This document shows, one piece after another, positions 25,497 to 33,975 of a stretch of DNA of 64,000 bases (positions are counted from its first letter, which is position 1; each line of letters begins with the position of its first letter). Below the pieces are notes generated by a model. That model was given only the letters and a program-made list of their open reading frames with translations, made no database searches and was not told where the DNA came from. The stretch is from Vibrio methylphosphonaticus (GTDB taxonomy: Bacteria; Pseudomonadota; Gammaproteobacteria; Enterobacterales; Vibrionaceae). The position numbers and the translations under genes are program-made. The stretch covers positions 16,817-80,816 of the forward strand of contig NZ_JAMKMS010000020.1 in assembly GCF_023634655.1 (NCBI RefSeq). The letters run 5' to 3'.

Positions 25497-25925
25497 CTAA
25501 ACCTGAGCGACCATTTTCTGCAGCAGACCAATCATGGTTTTTTGCTCATCAGGATTGAGGCTGGAAAGGATCTGTTGATTCACTTCAACTGGCAAGTGAA
25601 TCACTTCATTTTTCAGTGCTCGACCTTCAGCCGTGAGAAAGATCCGAAACGAACGGCGGCTTTCTGGATCGGCTTGTCGTTCAACCAAACCGAGTGTTTC
25701 AAGCTTGTCGAGTGTTCGTGTTGTTGTCGAACTTTCTACTTTTGAGGTTTGAGCGATTTCTCGCTGTGTCATCCCTTCCTTTTCCCATAAACACATCAAG
25801 GTTGGCCACAACGCTAGTGTTAGCCCTTTTTCTTTTAAGCGTTTATCAAATTCCTTTGACGCGTGATTGGCCACGACATTTAATAGCCAGCCAAAGCTCG
25901 CTTGGCGCTCGAATTTATGTTCCAT
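25497..25925 (-). CDS. MarR-family transcriptional regulator
   Basis: Winged-helix regulator of 142 residues. The recognition region is GMTQREIAQTSKVESSTTTR followed by the wing LVERQADPESRRSF. It is encoded two bases after the stop of the cytochrome b gene and is probably cotranscribed with it. The 50-bp palindrome in the divergent promoter upstream of that cytochrome gene is the natural candidate for its binding site, giving autoregulation. Its 3' end is duplicated as a broken fragment near 21.4 kb. Ligand unknown; redox or phenolic signals are common in the family. Confidence 0.9.
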   Translation of the reverse strand: MEHKFERQASFGWLLNVVANHASKEFDKRLKEKGLTLALWPTLMCLWEKEGMTQREIAQTSKVESSTTTRTLDKLETLGLVERQADPESRRSFRIFLTAEGRALKNEVIHLPVEVNQQILSSLNPDEQKTMIGLLQKMVAQV

Positions 25926-25927
25926 GT

Positions 25928-26572
25928 TTACACCATTGAAATTGCAACTATTGCCATAGTAACTAATGATGACGCGATTAGCACGACTAATGCGCGACGA
26001 CTACTGACGATGTTAGGTTGTGAGATTAAGTGATTAGCTGCGAACTGTTGGTAGCCAGAAAGCATCGCCCACAGTAAGGGTTTAGCACGAAGCTTGTAAA
26101 TTAAGACGGCGCCCACGTGCACGACAATGAGAAGTGGCAGCAGATCCACTAGCAGTAAATGTATCTGTTCTGCGCCGGCATAAACGATGTCAGGTAGTTC
26201 TATTCCTACAGTGACTAACCCATCAAACATACCTGCGAGAATCATGCCCGTGACGCATTGTATTAACAGGCTAGCGAGCAGGGTGAATACCATCCAGCTC
26301 CCCAGTGGGTTATGACCAAGTTGCGGATAGCGTCCCGTTTTTAGATAAGCCCACACTTTACGTGGCGAGGCCATAAACTGACGAAATAGACTGGTTTCGC
26401 TTCCTACTATTCCCCAACTAATTCGCCAAGTGATTAGAGTAAACAGTACCAGCCCTAATTGTAGGTGAGGACCGTTTCCAGAGAAGCCAGTGACCAGTAA
26501 CCCGATGAACACTATCGCTTGGGTCCAGTGGTAGAGGCGTGTCGCTAAATCCCATACTTTGATTTTCTTCAT
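25928..26572 (-). CDS. Di-heme cytochrome b561-like membrane protein
   Basis: Integral membrane electron-transfer protein, 214 residues with four membrane helices in the core. It begins KVWDLATRLYHWTQAIVFIG, the CybB/Ni-Fe-hydrogenase-type cytochrome b signature. Candidate heme-ligand histidines are the His of RLYHW and those in HLLLVDLLPLLIVVHVGAVL. It likely passes electrons between quinol and a periplasmic partner; the divergently encoded cytochrome c' is the obvious candidate. Confidence 0.85.
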   Translation of the reverse strand: MKKIKVWDLATRLYHWTQAIVFIGLLVTGFSGNGPHLQLGLVLFTLITWRISWGIVGSETSLFRQFMASPRKVWAYLKTGRYPQLGHNPLGSWMVFTLLASLLIQCVTGMILAGMFDGLVTVGIELPDIVYAGAEQIHLLLVDLLPLLIVVHVGAVLIYKLRAKPLLWAMLSGYQQFAANHLISQPNIVSSRRALVVLIASSLVTMAIVAISMV

Positions 26573-26600
26573 TTTTTTATCTCATTCGTAAAAACTTCAA

Positions 26601-26650
26601 TTAATTTACACAACAATAGTTGCACATGCAACTGTTGTTGTGTAAATTAA
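26601..26650. promoter_or_regulatory. 50-bp near-perfect palindrome in a divergent promoter
   Basis: TTAATTTACACAACAA at the left is mirrored as TTGTTGTGTAAATTAA at the right. The inner part is AGTTGCA, two bases, TGCAACT. Of 24 pairs only one is mismatched (T at 26617 against G). The centre TTGCACATGCAA has the form of a MarR operator. It lies between the cytochrome b-marR genes (minus) and the cytochrome c' gene (plus). Confidence 0.85.
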
Positions 26651-26696
26651 TGTTCAAGCGATGAGGAAAACTCACATGATGAACAGGAGAATGAAG

Positions 26697-27188
26697 ATGA
26701 CGATAAAGAAATTAGGTTTGAAATCCGTTCAGGCGACACGCGTTGCACCATTTAGCCAATGGCTAATGGCGGCAGTTTTAGTCGCCAGCAGCGTGACAGT
26801 AACGGGTGCCATGGCATCAGAAAATACCATTGAACAAAGACAGGCTGCGTTTTCAGACATTGAGTCAAACACTAAAGCCGCAGCGAAAATGATAGATGGC
26901 GATAAGACGGACTGGGCGGCATTGCTGGTAATGAGTGAACAGCTTGTGGCAAGCGGTGATGTGGTCTCTAACGCGTTTGTGGCCGGAAGCGATGAAGGGG
27001 GCAAAGCAAAGTCTGATGTTTGGGAAAAACCGGAAAAATTCGAGCGTTTGATGTTGGAAATGAATGATGGGTATCAAAGCTTGTTGGCTGCTGCTCAACA
27101 TCAAGATGCAAAAAAAGCGCAACAAGCCATTAAATCGGCAGAGTCGACGTGTCGTAGCTGCCACCGCTCTTACCGTGCTCGTTGGTAA
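26697..27188 (+). CDS. Cytochrome c' (periplasmic, class II c-type)
   Basis: Four-helix-bundle heme protein; the family binds NO and CO and protects from nitrosative stress. The heme-attachment motif is CRSCH close to the C-terminus (STCRSCHRSYRARW), as expected for class II cytochromes c. The signal peptide ends near TGAMASENT. The frame is open from 26661. ATGs at 26676 and 26697 are both plausible; AGGAG seven bases before 26697 favours the shortest, about 163 residues. It is followed closely by a periplasmic protein and is divergent from cytochrome b and marR. Confidence 0.88.
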   Translation: MTIKKLGLKSVQATRVAPFSQWLMAAVLVASSVTVTGAMASENTIEQRQAAFSDIESNTKAAAKMIDGDKTDWAALLVMSEQLVASGDVVSNAFVAGSDEGGKAKSDVWEKPEKFERLMLEMNDGYQSLLAAAQHQDAKKAQQAIKSAESTCRSCHRSYRARW

Positions 27189-27232
27189 GCGTTTAACCCT
27201 TATTAAAACAATAATCTATAGAGAGTAAAGTT

Positions 27233-27907
27233 ATGAAATTATTTAAAAAAATCATCGTAAGCATCGCGACTATTGCCTTGTTCCCAAGCATCGCTACGGC
27301 GCAAGATTTTGGTGTCGAACTAAAATGGAATACACAGGACATTTACCAAGTGTTGGAAACGATGCCTAAACAAAAGCAAGCGTTTGAGGCGTTTGTGGAT
27401 AGTGGGCGAGTGAAAGATATGTTTGTGACCGACAGTAAAATAGGTGAAGAAAATACGCCCTTATTACGTTTTGTCATGGAAGGTGACAGCGAGGCGGACA
27501 TCCGAGCTGAACTTGCGCAACTACCGCTTTATCAAGCGAATCTGGTTAAAATTGGTCGTGTGCAAGCCATGGGTAATAAGTGGTTAGATACTACGCCACA
27601 AGATAATCACTATGGTCTAACGCTGACATGGAAGTCTGGGATTGAACCGATGGAAATAGACCGTGTGCTGGGTGTTGATCTACAACGCGTCATTGCGCTC
27701 AATCAAGTCGGTACTGTGTCTTCGTCTTACATCAATACTCAGACGCTAGAAGGCAATGTGGTCCGCCCTGTGTATTTGGTTTCTGTGTTAGCAAAAGATG
27801 CCGAGCAAGCGCTAGAAATGAGCAAACAATTTGAAGCGATTCGCCTTGGTTATGCCAGTGTCGACGTTGAACATTTGGGGCGAAAATTGGATATGACAAA
27901 GCTGTAA
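27233..27907 (+). CDS. Periplasmic hypothetical protein with two similar halves
   Basis: 224 residues with a clear signal peptide ending at ATAQDFG. Two halves look related: FGVELKW at the start of the mature protein and YGLTLTW near residue 125 each begin a beta strand followed by a helix. This suggests a duplicated ferredoxin-like (dimeric alpha-beta barrel) fold. I do not recognise a named family. It lies 44 bp after the cytochrome c' gene and is probably cotranscribed, so a periplasmic role with that cytochrome is inferred. Confidence 0.7.
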   Translation: MKLFKKIIVSIATIALFPSIATAQDFGVELKWNTQDIYQVLETMPKQKQAFEAFVDSGRVKDMFVTDSKIGEENTPLLRFVMEGDSEADIRAELAQLPLYQANLVKIGRVQAMGNKWLDTTPQDNHYGLTLTWKSGIEPMEIDRVLGVDLQRVIALNQVGTVSSSYINTQTLEGNVVRPVYLVSVLAKDAEQALEMSKQFEAIRLGYASVDVEHLGRKLDMTKL

Positions 27908-27944
27908 ACATTAAGGCTTATAAGTGAACGCTTAAAACATAAAA

Positions 27945-27985
27945 AAAGCCGAGGCTATTCTGAAAACTAGAATACCCACGGCTTT
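27945..27985. terminator. Bidirectional terminator between converging genes
   Basis: AAAGCCG pairs with CGGCTTT, and inside it TATTCT pairs with AGAATA, around a GAAAACT loop. It has A and T tracts outside and serves the periplasmic protein gene (plus) and yghU (minus). Confidence 0.8.
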
Positions 27986-28000
27986 AATCATACTAGGACG

Positions 28001-28861
28001 CTATTCTGGTTTTAATGACAGTACGCTATCGATGTCTTCGGCGCTGTGGCGCTCTGGTACTTGCTCCCACTCTTCACCCCAAGAGCGATTTAAGATTCGA
28101 CCGCGTTGCACGCCTTGTCGAGCTTCGAGCATTTTCGCCCAGCGCATGACATGGGTATAACTTTCAACTTGTAAAAACTCGGCGGCGTCATACAAGTTAC
28201 CAAGCACAACGTTGCCATACCATGGCCAAATAGCCATGTCAGCTATCGAGTATTCTTCACCAGCCACGTAGGTATTGGCGGCGAGTTGCTTGTCTAATAC
28301 GTCCAACTGACGCTTTGCCTCCATCGCAAAGCGATTGATTGGGTATTCAAGCTTTTCGTCGGCATACGCATAGAAATGCCCGAATCCTCCCCCTAAGAAC
28401 GGCGCAGAACCTTGTGCCCAGAATAGCCAATTAAACGTCTGTGTTCGCGCCGCGCCTTCTTTAGGTAGAAAGTGGCCAAATTTTTCGGCAAGGTGGACCA
28501 GGATCGAAGCCGATTCAAATACATTAACGTTCTCTTGACCAGAGCGATCAACCAATGCTGGGATCTTTGAATTTGGGTTTACACCAACAAAGCCCGAGGA
28601 AAACTGGTCACCCTCGCCAATATTAATAAGGTAAGCGTCGTACTCTGCTTCTTTGATACCAAGAGCGAGCAATTCTTCGAGAAGAATTGTGACTTTTTGT
28701 CCATTAGGAGTCCCGAGTGAATACAGCTGTAAAGCGTGGGTACCAACCGGTAGTGCTTTGTCGTGGGTTGCTCCAGATACAGGGCGATTGATGCTGGCCC
28801 ATTTATTGCCACCTTTTGTGTCGTGAACCCAGATTTTCGGCGGTGTATATTGATTTTCCAT
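28001..28861 (-). CDS. yghU: Glutathione-dependent disulfide reductase, YghU-like GST
   Basis: Glutathione transferase-fold protein, 286 residues, almost the length of E. coli YghU. Distinctive YghU features: the long N-terminal tail (PPKIWVHDTKGGNKWASINR), the thioredoxin-like domain from YSLGTPNGQKVTILLEEL, the glutathione-binding NPNSKIPALVD followed by ES in the cis-Pro/ESAS region, and the helical C-terminal domain (YSIADMAIWPW). The family reduces organic hydroperoxides and disulfides in the cytoplasm. Confidence 0.9.
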   Translation of the reverse strand: MENQYTPPKIWVHDTKGGNKWASINRPVSGATHDKALPVGTHALQLYSLGTPNGQKVTILLEELLALGIKEAEYDAYLINIGEGDQFSSGFVGVNPNSKIPALVDRSGQENVNVFESASILVHLAEKFGHFLPKEGAARTQTFNWLFWAQGSAPFLGGGFGHFYAYADEKLEYPINRFAMEAKRQLDVLDKQLAANTYVAGEEYSIADMAIWPWYGNVVLGNLYDAAEFLQVESYTHVMRWAKMLEARQGVQRGRILNRSWGEEWEQVPERHSAEDIDSVLSLKPE

Positions 28862-29053
28862 ATTAACTCCTAAGATAAAAGATCAAGGGCTAAGTTAAAC
28901 GAACAAGGACTACGCTTAACGCGAAGGCTCAAGTTGAAATGTGAAGGTGTAAACGAACACCCGAGACGTGCGTTACTCGCTAAGACATGAGCGCTGATTA
29001 ATTCTAGTTCAGTATGTCGAAGCGCATTGGCATAAGGGCGTTATTGTCAACAA

Positions 29054-29096
29054 TCACACCCATAAATTAACCGGGAAGGCTGCGCTATGGGTGTGA
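29054..29096 (-). terminator. Inverted repeat after the GST gene
   Basis: TCACACCCATA and TATGGGTGTGA are exact complements separated by 21 bases. It is a possible terminator of the minus-strand GST gene; the T run is poor. Confidence 0.4.
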
Positions 29097-29160
29097 CAAT
29101 AGGTTAGTGCATTCTTGCTAACTTATTGTTATTTATTCAACATCACGACGAGAGTCTTGT

Positions 29161-29838
29161 CTAATCTTTCGCATAGTTCTGTGGGAACAGCGCACGTTTA
29201 GTTACGTCATCTTGGGCTGTTTTAAATTCGATGTCTTTGCCAACATCGCGTGCCACTTGTACGGCAGGACGTTGGTTAATGGCATCAAACCAACGCTTCA
29301 AATTAGGGTAAGGGTTAAGAGCGTCTTCCCCTAGTACGACCGCCGCTTTGTCAACCCAACCCCACGCCGCGATATCGGCAATGCTGTAGGTTTGCCCAAC
29401 GAGGTAGTTTCTGCCATTTAAGTGCGCATCGAGTACCTCGTAGTGACGTTGTGCTTCACGCAAGTATCGATTGATCGCATAAGGGATCTTTTCTGGCGAT
29501 GCATGTCGAAAGTGAACAGATTGACCTGAGAATGGACCCAGTCCAGATGCGATGAACATTAACCAAGAAAGCATCTCACCACGATTTTCGGGTTCCCCTG
29601 CCAGAAGTCCCGTTTTTTCGGAAAGGTAGAGCAAAATCGCATTGGAATCAAACACTCTGACGCCATCATCTTCTATCGCAGGGGCTTTACCGTTTGGGTT
29701 TATCGCGCGATATTCCGGGCTGTGTTGCTCACCTTTGTAGGTATCCACGGGAACGAGTTCATAAGGTAGACCTGTCTCTGCAAGATACAGTGCTACTTTC
29801 ATTGGGTTTGGTGTCTTGTGGAAGTAAAACTTTAGCAT
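29161..29838 (-). CDS. Glutathione S-transferase
   Basis: Cytoplasmic GST of 225 residues, YfcG/GstB-like. The N-terminal thioredoxin fold begins KFYFHKTPNPMKVALYLAE. The glutathione-binding segment NPNGKAPAIEDDGVRVFDSN (Pro in cis, then Asp-Ser where Glu-Ser is more usual) and the C-terminal YSIADIAAWGW are present. It probably has its own promoter, with two TTGAAC palindromes upstream, rather than being coupled to the LysR gene. Confidence 0.9.
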   Translation of the reverse strand: MLKFYFHKTPNPMKVALYLAETGLPYELVPVDTYKGEQHSPEYRAINPNGKAPAIEDDGVRVFDSNAILLYLSEKTGLLAGEPENRGEMLSWLMFIASGLGPFSGQSVHFRHASPEKIPYAINRYLREAQRHYEVLDAHLNGRNYLVGQTYSIADIAAWGWVDKAAVVLGEDALNPYPNLKRWFDAINQRPAVQVARDVGKDIEFKTAQDDVTKRALFPQNYAKD

Positions 29839-29919
29839 GTCATTTTCCTTTGAATTAAGTCTATTCGGGACGAATCACTAGACCTTTCCTTCTCGTGATG
29901 AACCACACTATAGAACTAT

Positions 29920-29958
29920 TTGAACGGTCGTTCAATAATTTATTGAACAGTTGTTCAA
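29920..29958. promoter_or_regulatory. Two TetR-type palindromic operators before the GST gene
   Basis: TTGAACGGTCGTTCAA at 29920-29935 and TTGAACAGTTGTTCAA at 29943-29958. Each has perfect 6-bp arms (TTGAAC/GTTCAA) around four bases; centres are 23 bp apart. They lie about 80-120 bp before the GST start. The shape suits a TetR/AcrR-family repressor encoded elsewhere. Confidence 0.7.
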
Positions 29959-30084
29959 ATTGAGTTTTGTTTCTATGTTTCTATGTTTTGATATTTTGAT
30001 GTACGAAAGCCGAGACGGTGAGTTAGGTATATTGACCAACATGAATATTTACTAGAAACCGAGTTCAGAGGTTTAACCCAAGGG

Positions 30085-31008
30085 TTAGCGCGACAAGTTT
30101 TCAATATGCTCCCAACGGTTTTCAGTTAATCGGTATTGTTTGAGGGTGTCGAGGACGCGCACGAGGACCGGTCCAGATGAATGGCTTCGCGATACCAGAC
30201 AGCCTACAGCCGTTAACCAACCATTAAATTCATGTGCGACAGGTAGTGAAACAATGGTGTTTTGCTCTAATGGTGTCTTGATCAGCTGCTCAGGAACGAG
30301 CGCCCAGCCAATGCCTTGGCGAACAAGGTCAATGAGGGTTTGGTGATTGTTCGCGTACCAAAGCTTGGAGCTAATTCCGTAACTAAACCAAAGTTCTTTT
30401 TGTTTCGCGCTGCGATGGACGCATTGGCGATAAAGCTTTAAGTCATCGTGCTCCACAAGAGGCAACGCAGCTAAAGGGTGCGTCGGTGAGGAAATGGTCA
30501 AAAACCTTGCCTGCCCCATAATAAAAAAGTCCATATCGACTTTAAGTTCACCATCGGCAAATACAATACCCGCGTGCGCTTTACCTGTACGAACTAAATC
30601 TTCAATATCGAAGCTAGAGGCGGTGATGATTTCAAAATGGGTAATGGGAAACTGGTCCGCTAATGGAGTCAGCATGCTTAAAAAATCATTACTCACTATG
30701 CTTTCATCTATCGCGATGACAAGCTCATGTTCGTACGCATTCGTGAGCGCCGTCGCCTTTTGATCGAAGTAAACCTGTTGCTGCAATATAGATCGCGCAA
30801 TGGGCAATAACGCTTCACCACTTTTGGTTAGGGTAGGGGTGTTCTTATCTCGGTTAAATAACTCTTGGTTGACGGCTATTTCAAGGTTAGCTATCGCTTG
30901 GCTAACCCCTGACTGCGCGCGTTTTAACTTACGTGCTGCCGCGGAAAAAGACCCACTTTCGCATACTGTGACGAAGACTCTTAATTGCTCAAAGCTATAC
31001 ATGGGCAT
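30085..31008 (-). CDS. LysR-family transcriptional regulator
   Basis: 307 residues. The N-terminal helix-turn-helix is FVTVCESGSFSAAARKLKRAQSG followed by VSQAIANLE; the substrate-binding domain begins around residue 90. It is divergent from the PACE transporter gene with 133 bp between them, the classical layout for LysR control of a neighbouring target. The AT-rich spacer contains no clear T-N11-A box that I would defend. Confidence 0.88.
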   Translation of the reverse strand: MPMYSFEQLRVFVTVCESGSFSAAARKLKRAQSGVSQAIANLEIAVNQELFNRDKNTPTLTKSGEALLPIARSILQQQVYFDQKATALTNAYEHELVIAIDESIVSNDFLSMLTPLADQFPITHFEIITASSFDIEDLVRTGKAHAGIVFADGELKVDMDFFIMGQARFLTISSPTHPLAALPLVEHDDLKLYRQCVHRSAKQKELWFSYGISSKLWYANNHQTLIDLVRQGIGWALVPEQLIKTPLEQNTIVSLPVAHEFNGWLTAVGCLVSRSHSSGPVLVRVLDTLKQYRLTENRWEHIENLSR

Positions 31009-31141
31009 TCCTCTGTGACGACGTTTACAAAGTTAATAATAAAACAAGCTATCACTAAGTGTGATAGTTGTTAACTTTATTTGTGCATTCACCCTGACAT
31101 AATCCCAGCTTCATTTTTGAGTAAGTAGCTTGGAGTAAATT

Positions 31142-31582
31142 ATGGGAACACTAGAGCGTGTTTTTCATTCGGTGTTGTTTGAAACATTGGCCGTCACATC
31201 GTCCATCCTTGGGTTGGCGTTGTTTACCGACCATGATATCGCCGCACTATCAGGAACAATGATAGTTATTGCCACCATGGCGATGATTTGGAACTATTTG
31301 TTTAATTTGGGGTTTGATAGAGCGGTACCGGGCGAGAAAACCAAGCGCTCACTGTCACTACGCGTGATTCATGTGTTGTTGTTTGAGGCGGGGTTGCTGT
31401 TTTTCACCATTCCAGTCATGGCTTTTATTCTAGAGGTGAGTTTGTGGCAAGCTTTCTTAATGGACTTAGGGGTGACGATTTTTATAACGATTTATGCGTT
31501 TCTCTTTAATCTTATTTATGATCACGTTAGAGCCTATGTACTGCAGCGAAGAGTCGTAAATGGTGTCAAAGCGGTTTCGTAG
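31142..31582 (+). CDS. PACE-family multidrug efflux protein (AceI-like)
   Basis: Small four-helix inner-membrane protein, 146 residues, with two tandem transmembrane-pair (BTP) units. The family pattern is visible twice: ERVFHSVLFETLAV with WNYLFNLGFD, then LRVIHVLLFEAGLLFF with FNLIYDHVRAYV. The membrane glutamate in each RVxHxxLFE motif is conserved, including the residue essential in AceI. The family exports chlorhexidine, acriflavine and polyamines by proton antiport. It is probably controlled by the divergent LysR gene. Confidence 0.9.
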   Translation: MGTLERVFHSVLFETLAVTSSILGLALFTDHDIAALSGTMIVIATMAMIWNYLFNLGFDRAVPGEKTKRSLSLRVIHVLLFEAGLLFFTIPVMAFILEVSLWQAFLMDLGVTIFITIYAFLFNLIYDHVRAYVLQRRVVNGVKAVS

Positions 31583-31743
31583 CAAAGCGAAGGTTTACGC
31601 TTTGGTGATTCGGTGACTAGGTCGATATGTCACGAGTCTTATTTGTAATAGGTTTTAGCTATTGAATAAGTAGATTTAATCTGTTTTATTCGCAATAAAG
31701 TGTTGGGTATAGTGGAGACAATTGAACACAATAGGACAACATC

Positions 31744-32151
31744 ATGGCGAAAACACTTAGGTTTGCATCAATACACTTCACTATCGCGTTTAGCGTGGCG
31801 TATGTTTTTACCGGTGAGATAATTCTGAGTAGCATGATCGCCATGCTGGAACCTGCGGTGAACACAGTTGCGTTTTATTTCCATGAAAAGCTGTGGGAGA
31901 AATCGCAATGGTTGAAGTCGTTAAGCCGAAATGTTCGTATTAAAACAGCATCATTTGCGGTGGTTCATTATAGCGTCGCGTTTTCCGTTGTATTTGCACT
32001 TACCGGGAGTATTGTTGCAGGTGGGGCGGTGGCATTACTAGAGCCTGCGATTAATACGTTTGCGTACTTCTTACATGAAAAATCGTGGAATAAACGAGTT
32101 GGCAACCAGAACAAGCTTATGCCATGTTCAACGGATTGTGTGGCGGCGTAA
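31744..32151 (+). CDS. Duplicated DUF2061 membrane protein
   Basis: 135 residues consisting of two copies of the same unit. First: FASIHFTIAFSVAYVFTGEI with LEPAVNTVAFYFHEKLWEK. Second: FAVVHYSVAFSVVFALTGSI with LEPAINTFAYFLHEKSWNK. This pattern (H, two membrane helices, LEP.. FHEK.W) is the DUF2061 domain. Function unknown. A strong terminator follows. Confidence 0.85.
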   Translation: MAKTLRFASIHFTIAFSVAYVFTGEIILSSMIAMLEPAVNTVAFYFHEKLWEKSQWLKSLSRNVRIKTASFAVVHYSVAFSVVFALTGSIVAGGAVALLEPAINTFAYFLHEKSWNKRVGNQNKLMPCSTDCVAA

Positions 32152-32187
32152 TCGAGAGTCAGCGCCCTGAAGTAGCCATCAACGAAC

Positions 32188-32215
32188 AACGCCAGAGAGG
32201 AATCTCTGGCGTTTT
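32188..32215 (+). terminator. Rho-independent terminator of the DUF2061 gene
   Basis: AACGCCAGAGA, loop GGAA, TCTCTGGCGTT, then TTT: an 11-bp perfect stem. Confidence 0.85.
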
Positions 32216-32258
32216 CTCATCGATAATCTAACGGTTCACACCGAGATCGAAATAGGGA

Positions 32259-33548
32259 CTAAGAACTAACAGGGCTAGATTCAGAAATAGCTTCTGGTAC
32301 TTCCGAATCTAAAGCATCAGTTCCTGGAGCGGCGTTTACTGCGGGAGTAACGGCTGCTGGTGTGACTGGAGCAATGTTCTCTACTTGGAGAGACTCAGGC
32401 TCAGGCTGAGTTACACCAGTATTTAGCTGGGCTACCTTCTGAGCTTCAAGTGAGTTGACTTTACTTTGCAGCGCTTGTTTTTCTGCCATGAGCTGATTTG
32501 ATTGAGCGGCTGTCGCCTCGATATCTTGCTTGACTTGCTTGAGCTCCATTGTCAGTGATAGCCATTTCTCATCATCGCTTTTTTGAGTATCCAGCATTGA
32601 GCTTTCAATGTATTTAGCATGTTCAATGAGCGTTTTATTTCGGTGGTCACCTGTGGCTGAGGCAACTGCAATGGCGTGGAGTTGAGCTTCTAAGTTCAGA
32701 ATATAGCGCTCATATTGCTTTTCAGGTAGGGATTTTAGCTCTCGAACTTGCTGAACGATTTTTTCTGTACGTTGCAACGCAAATGACACGGTATCGGCGC
32801 GAACTTGTATTTCGTCATGATTACGAGGCGATGACTGAATAAAGGCTTCTGCTTTAGAAAGCGTCGCTTCAGAACGTGCCATAACCAATGGAGCATCAAC
32901 AGAATAACGTTGTTTTTTATGTTGGCTAAATTGTTGCTTAGCCTCGCCTAAATAGTGTTTAGTTACAGACTTAGCTTCTAATTGGTGTTGTTTAGTCTCC
33001 AATGCAATTAGTCTTTCATTGTCAATAGTTTCATTATTGGCGATATAATCTATAGTGCGCTTAAATTGTTGCTCAACACGTTTAAATTCAGTTGGAAATA
33101 GGGTTTGTGCATTGACTTTCTCTAAATAGGTGTTGTTTTCAAATGATACTGACATCACAGATAATACCCGCTGTTTTGTTGCAATAGCACTGCGGTATGC
33201 CAGTTCAAATGCATCTAATGATGCGGTCATTTCCTGACCATAATTTTGGCTGGAAAAGAGATCTGAATCATTGATTTTGCTCGGTTCATGCTCAAACTCA
33301 GAATAAGCACTGCGCGCTTCTTTTAGAGCTTTAGTCATGGATGAATAGGCTTGTGTGGCATACCATTTAAGTTGCTCGTCACTGTGCCGTGATGTGGCAT
33401 CATCAAGCTTTACTTTTAGTGTGTCATACAGGTCAAGCTGAATATTGGTAGATGTTGCTTGTTTTGATTCATCTGATGAAGTTGACGCGCAGCCAAATAA
33501 TGAAGTTGCCAATATAAGGCAGGCTAGCGTTCTGACAGGTTGTTGCAT
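32259..33548 (-). CDS. Hypothetical lipoprotein, helical/coiled-coil, 429 aa
   Basis: Secreted lipoprotein: the signal peptide ends in the lipobox LFGC at residues 18-21. The body is long, charged and Gln/Lys/Glu-rich helix with a likely coiled coil around residues 340-370 (NQLMAEKQALQSKVNSLEAQ). The tail is Pro/Ala/Thr/Val-rich and low in complexity. I recognise no named domain. It stands alone, with its own promoter region upstream. Probable envelope protein; function unknown. Confidence 0.65.
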   Translation of the reverse strand: MQQPVRTLACLILATSLFGCASTSSDESKQATSTNIQLDLYDTLKVKLDDATSRHSDEQLKWYATQAYSSMTKALKEARSAYSEFEHEPSKINDSDLFSSQNYGQEMTASLDAFELAYRSAIATKQRVLSVMSVSFENNTYLEKVNAQTLFPTEFKRVEQQFKRTIDYIANNETIDNERLIALETKQHQLEAKSVTKHYLGEAKQQFSQHKKQRYSVDAPLVMARSEATLSKAEAFIQSSPRNHDEIQVRADTVSFALQRTEKIVQQVRELKSLPEKQYERYILNLEAQLHAIAVASATGDHRNKTLIEHAKYIESSMLDTQKSDDEKWLSLTMELKQVKQDIEATAAQSNQLMAEKQALQSKVNSLEAQKVAQLNTGVTQPEPESLQVENIAPVTPAAVTPAVNAAPGTDALDSEVPEAISESSPVSS

Positions 33549-33975
33549 TTTCTATCCTTAGAATTGTTTTTATGTAATATGCCCAGGCAATAAAATACAC
33601 TAAGCACCAGGATTATATAGAAATGCATATGATTTATAAATGTATTTTATTGACACTTAGCTGACATAGCCATTCAATTACTCAATGCAAGGAGGTTATT
33701 TGAATCATTTATTAATCAGAGTGACACATCTTGGATGTTGGTATGTATTTTGTGAATGCATTGGGGTTGGTGGGGAGGATATAGGAACAATGTGTGTATA
33801 AATTCTGACTAGATGAACAATGGGAGTAAAAAGCTAGCCGTCAACACGGTTAGCTTTTGTATGTTAGCTTAGGCACAACACGACGAGTTTTGTGATCAAA
33901 ATTCATAATGTTGTTGGCGGTTGAAGACGATTACATTCGCCGCTTTATTCGCGTTTATCTCTACAGCACGCTTTT
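33549..33975. other. Gene-free stretch, lipoprotein promoter plus phnX terminator
   Basis: 427 bp with no supportable coding frame. The left part must hold the promoter of the minus-strand lipoprotein gene. The right part holds the hairpin listed at 33829-33858. Nothing else is recognised. Confidence 0.6.
33829..33858 (-). terminator. Terminator of the phnW-pbfA-phnX operon
   Basis: AAAAGCTAGCCG pairs with CGGTTAGCTTTT around a six-base loop, with one wobble pair. The T run on the minus strand (TTTTTA) follows the stem, about 120 bp after phnX. Confidence 0.75.
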
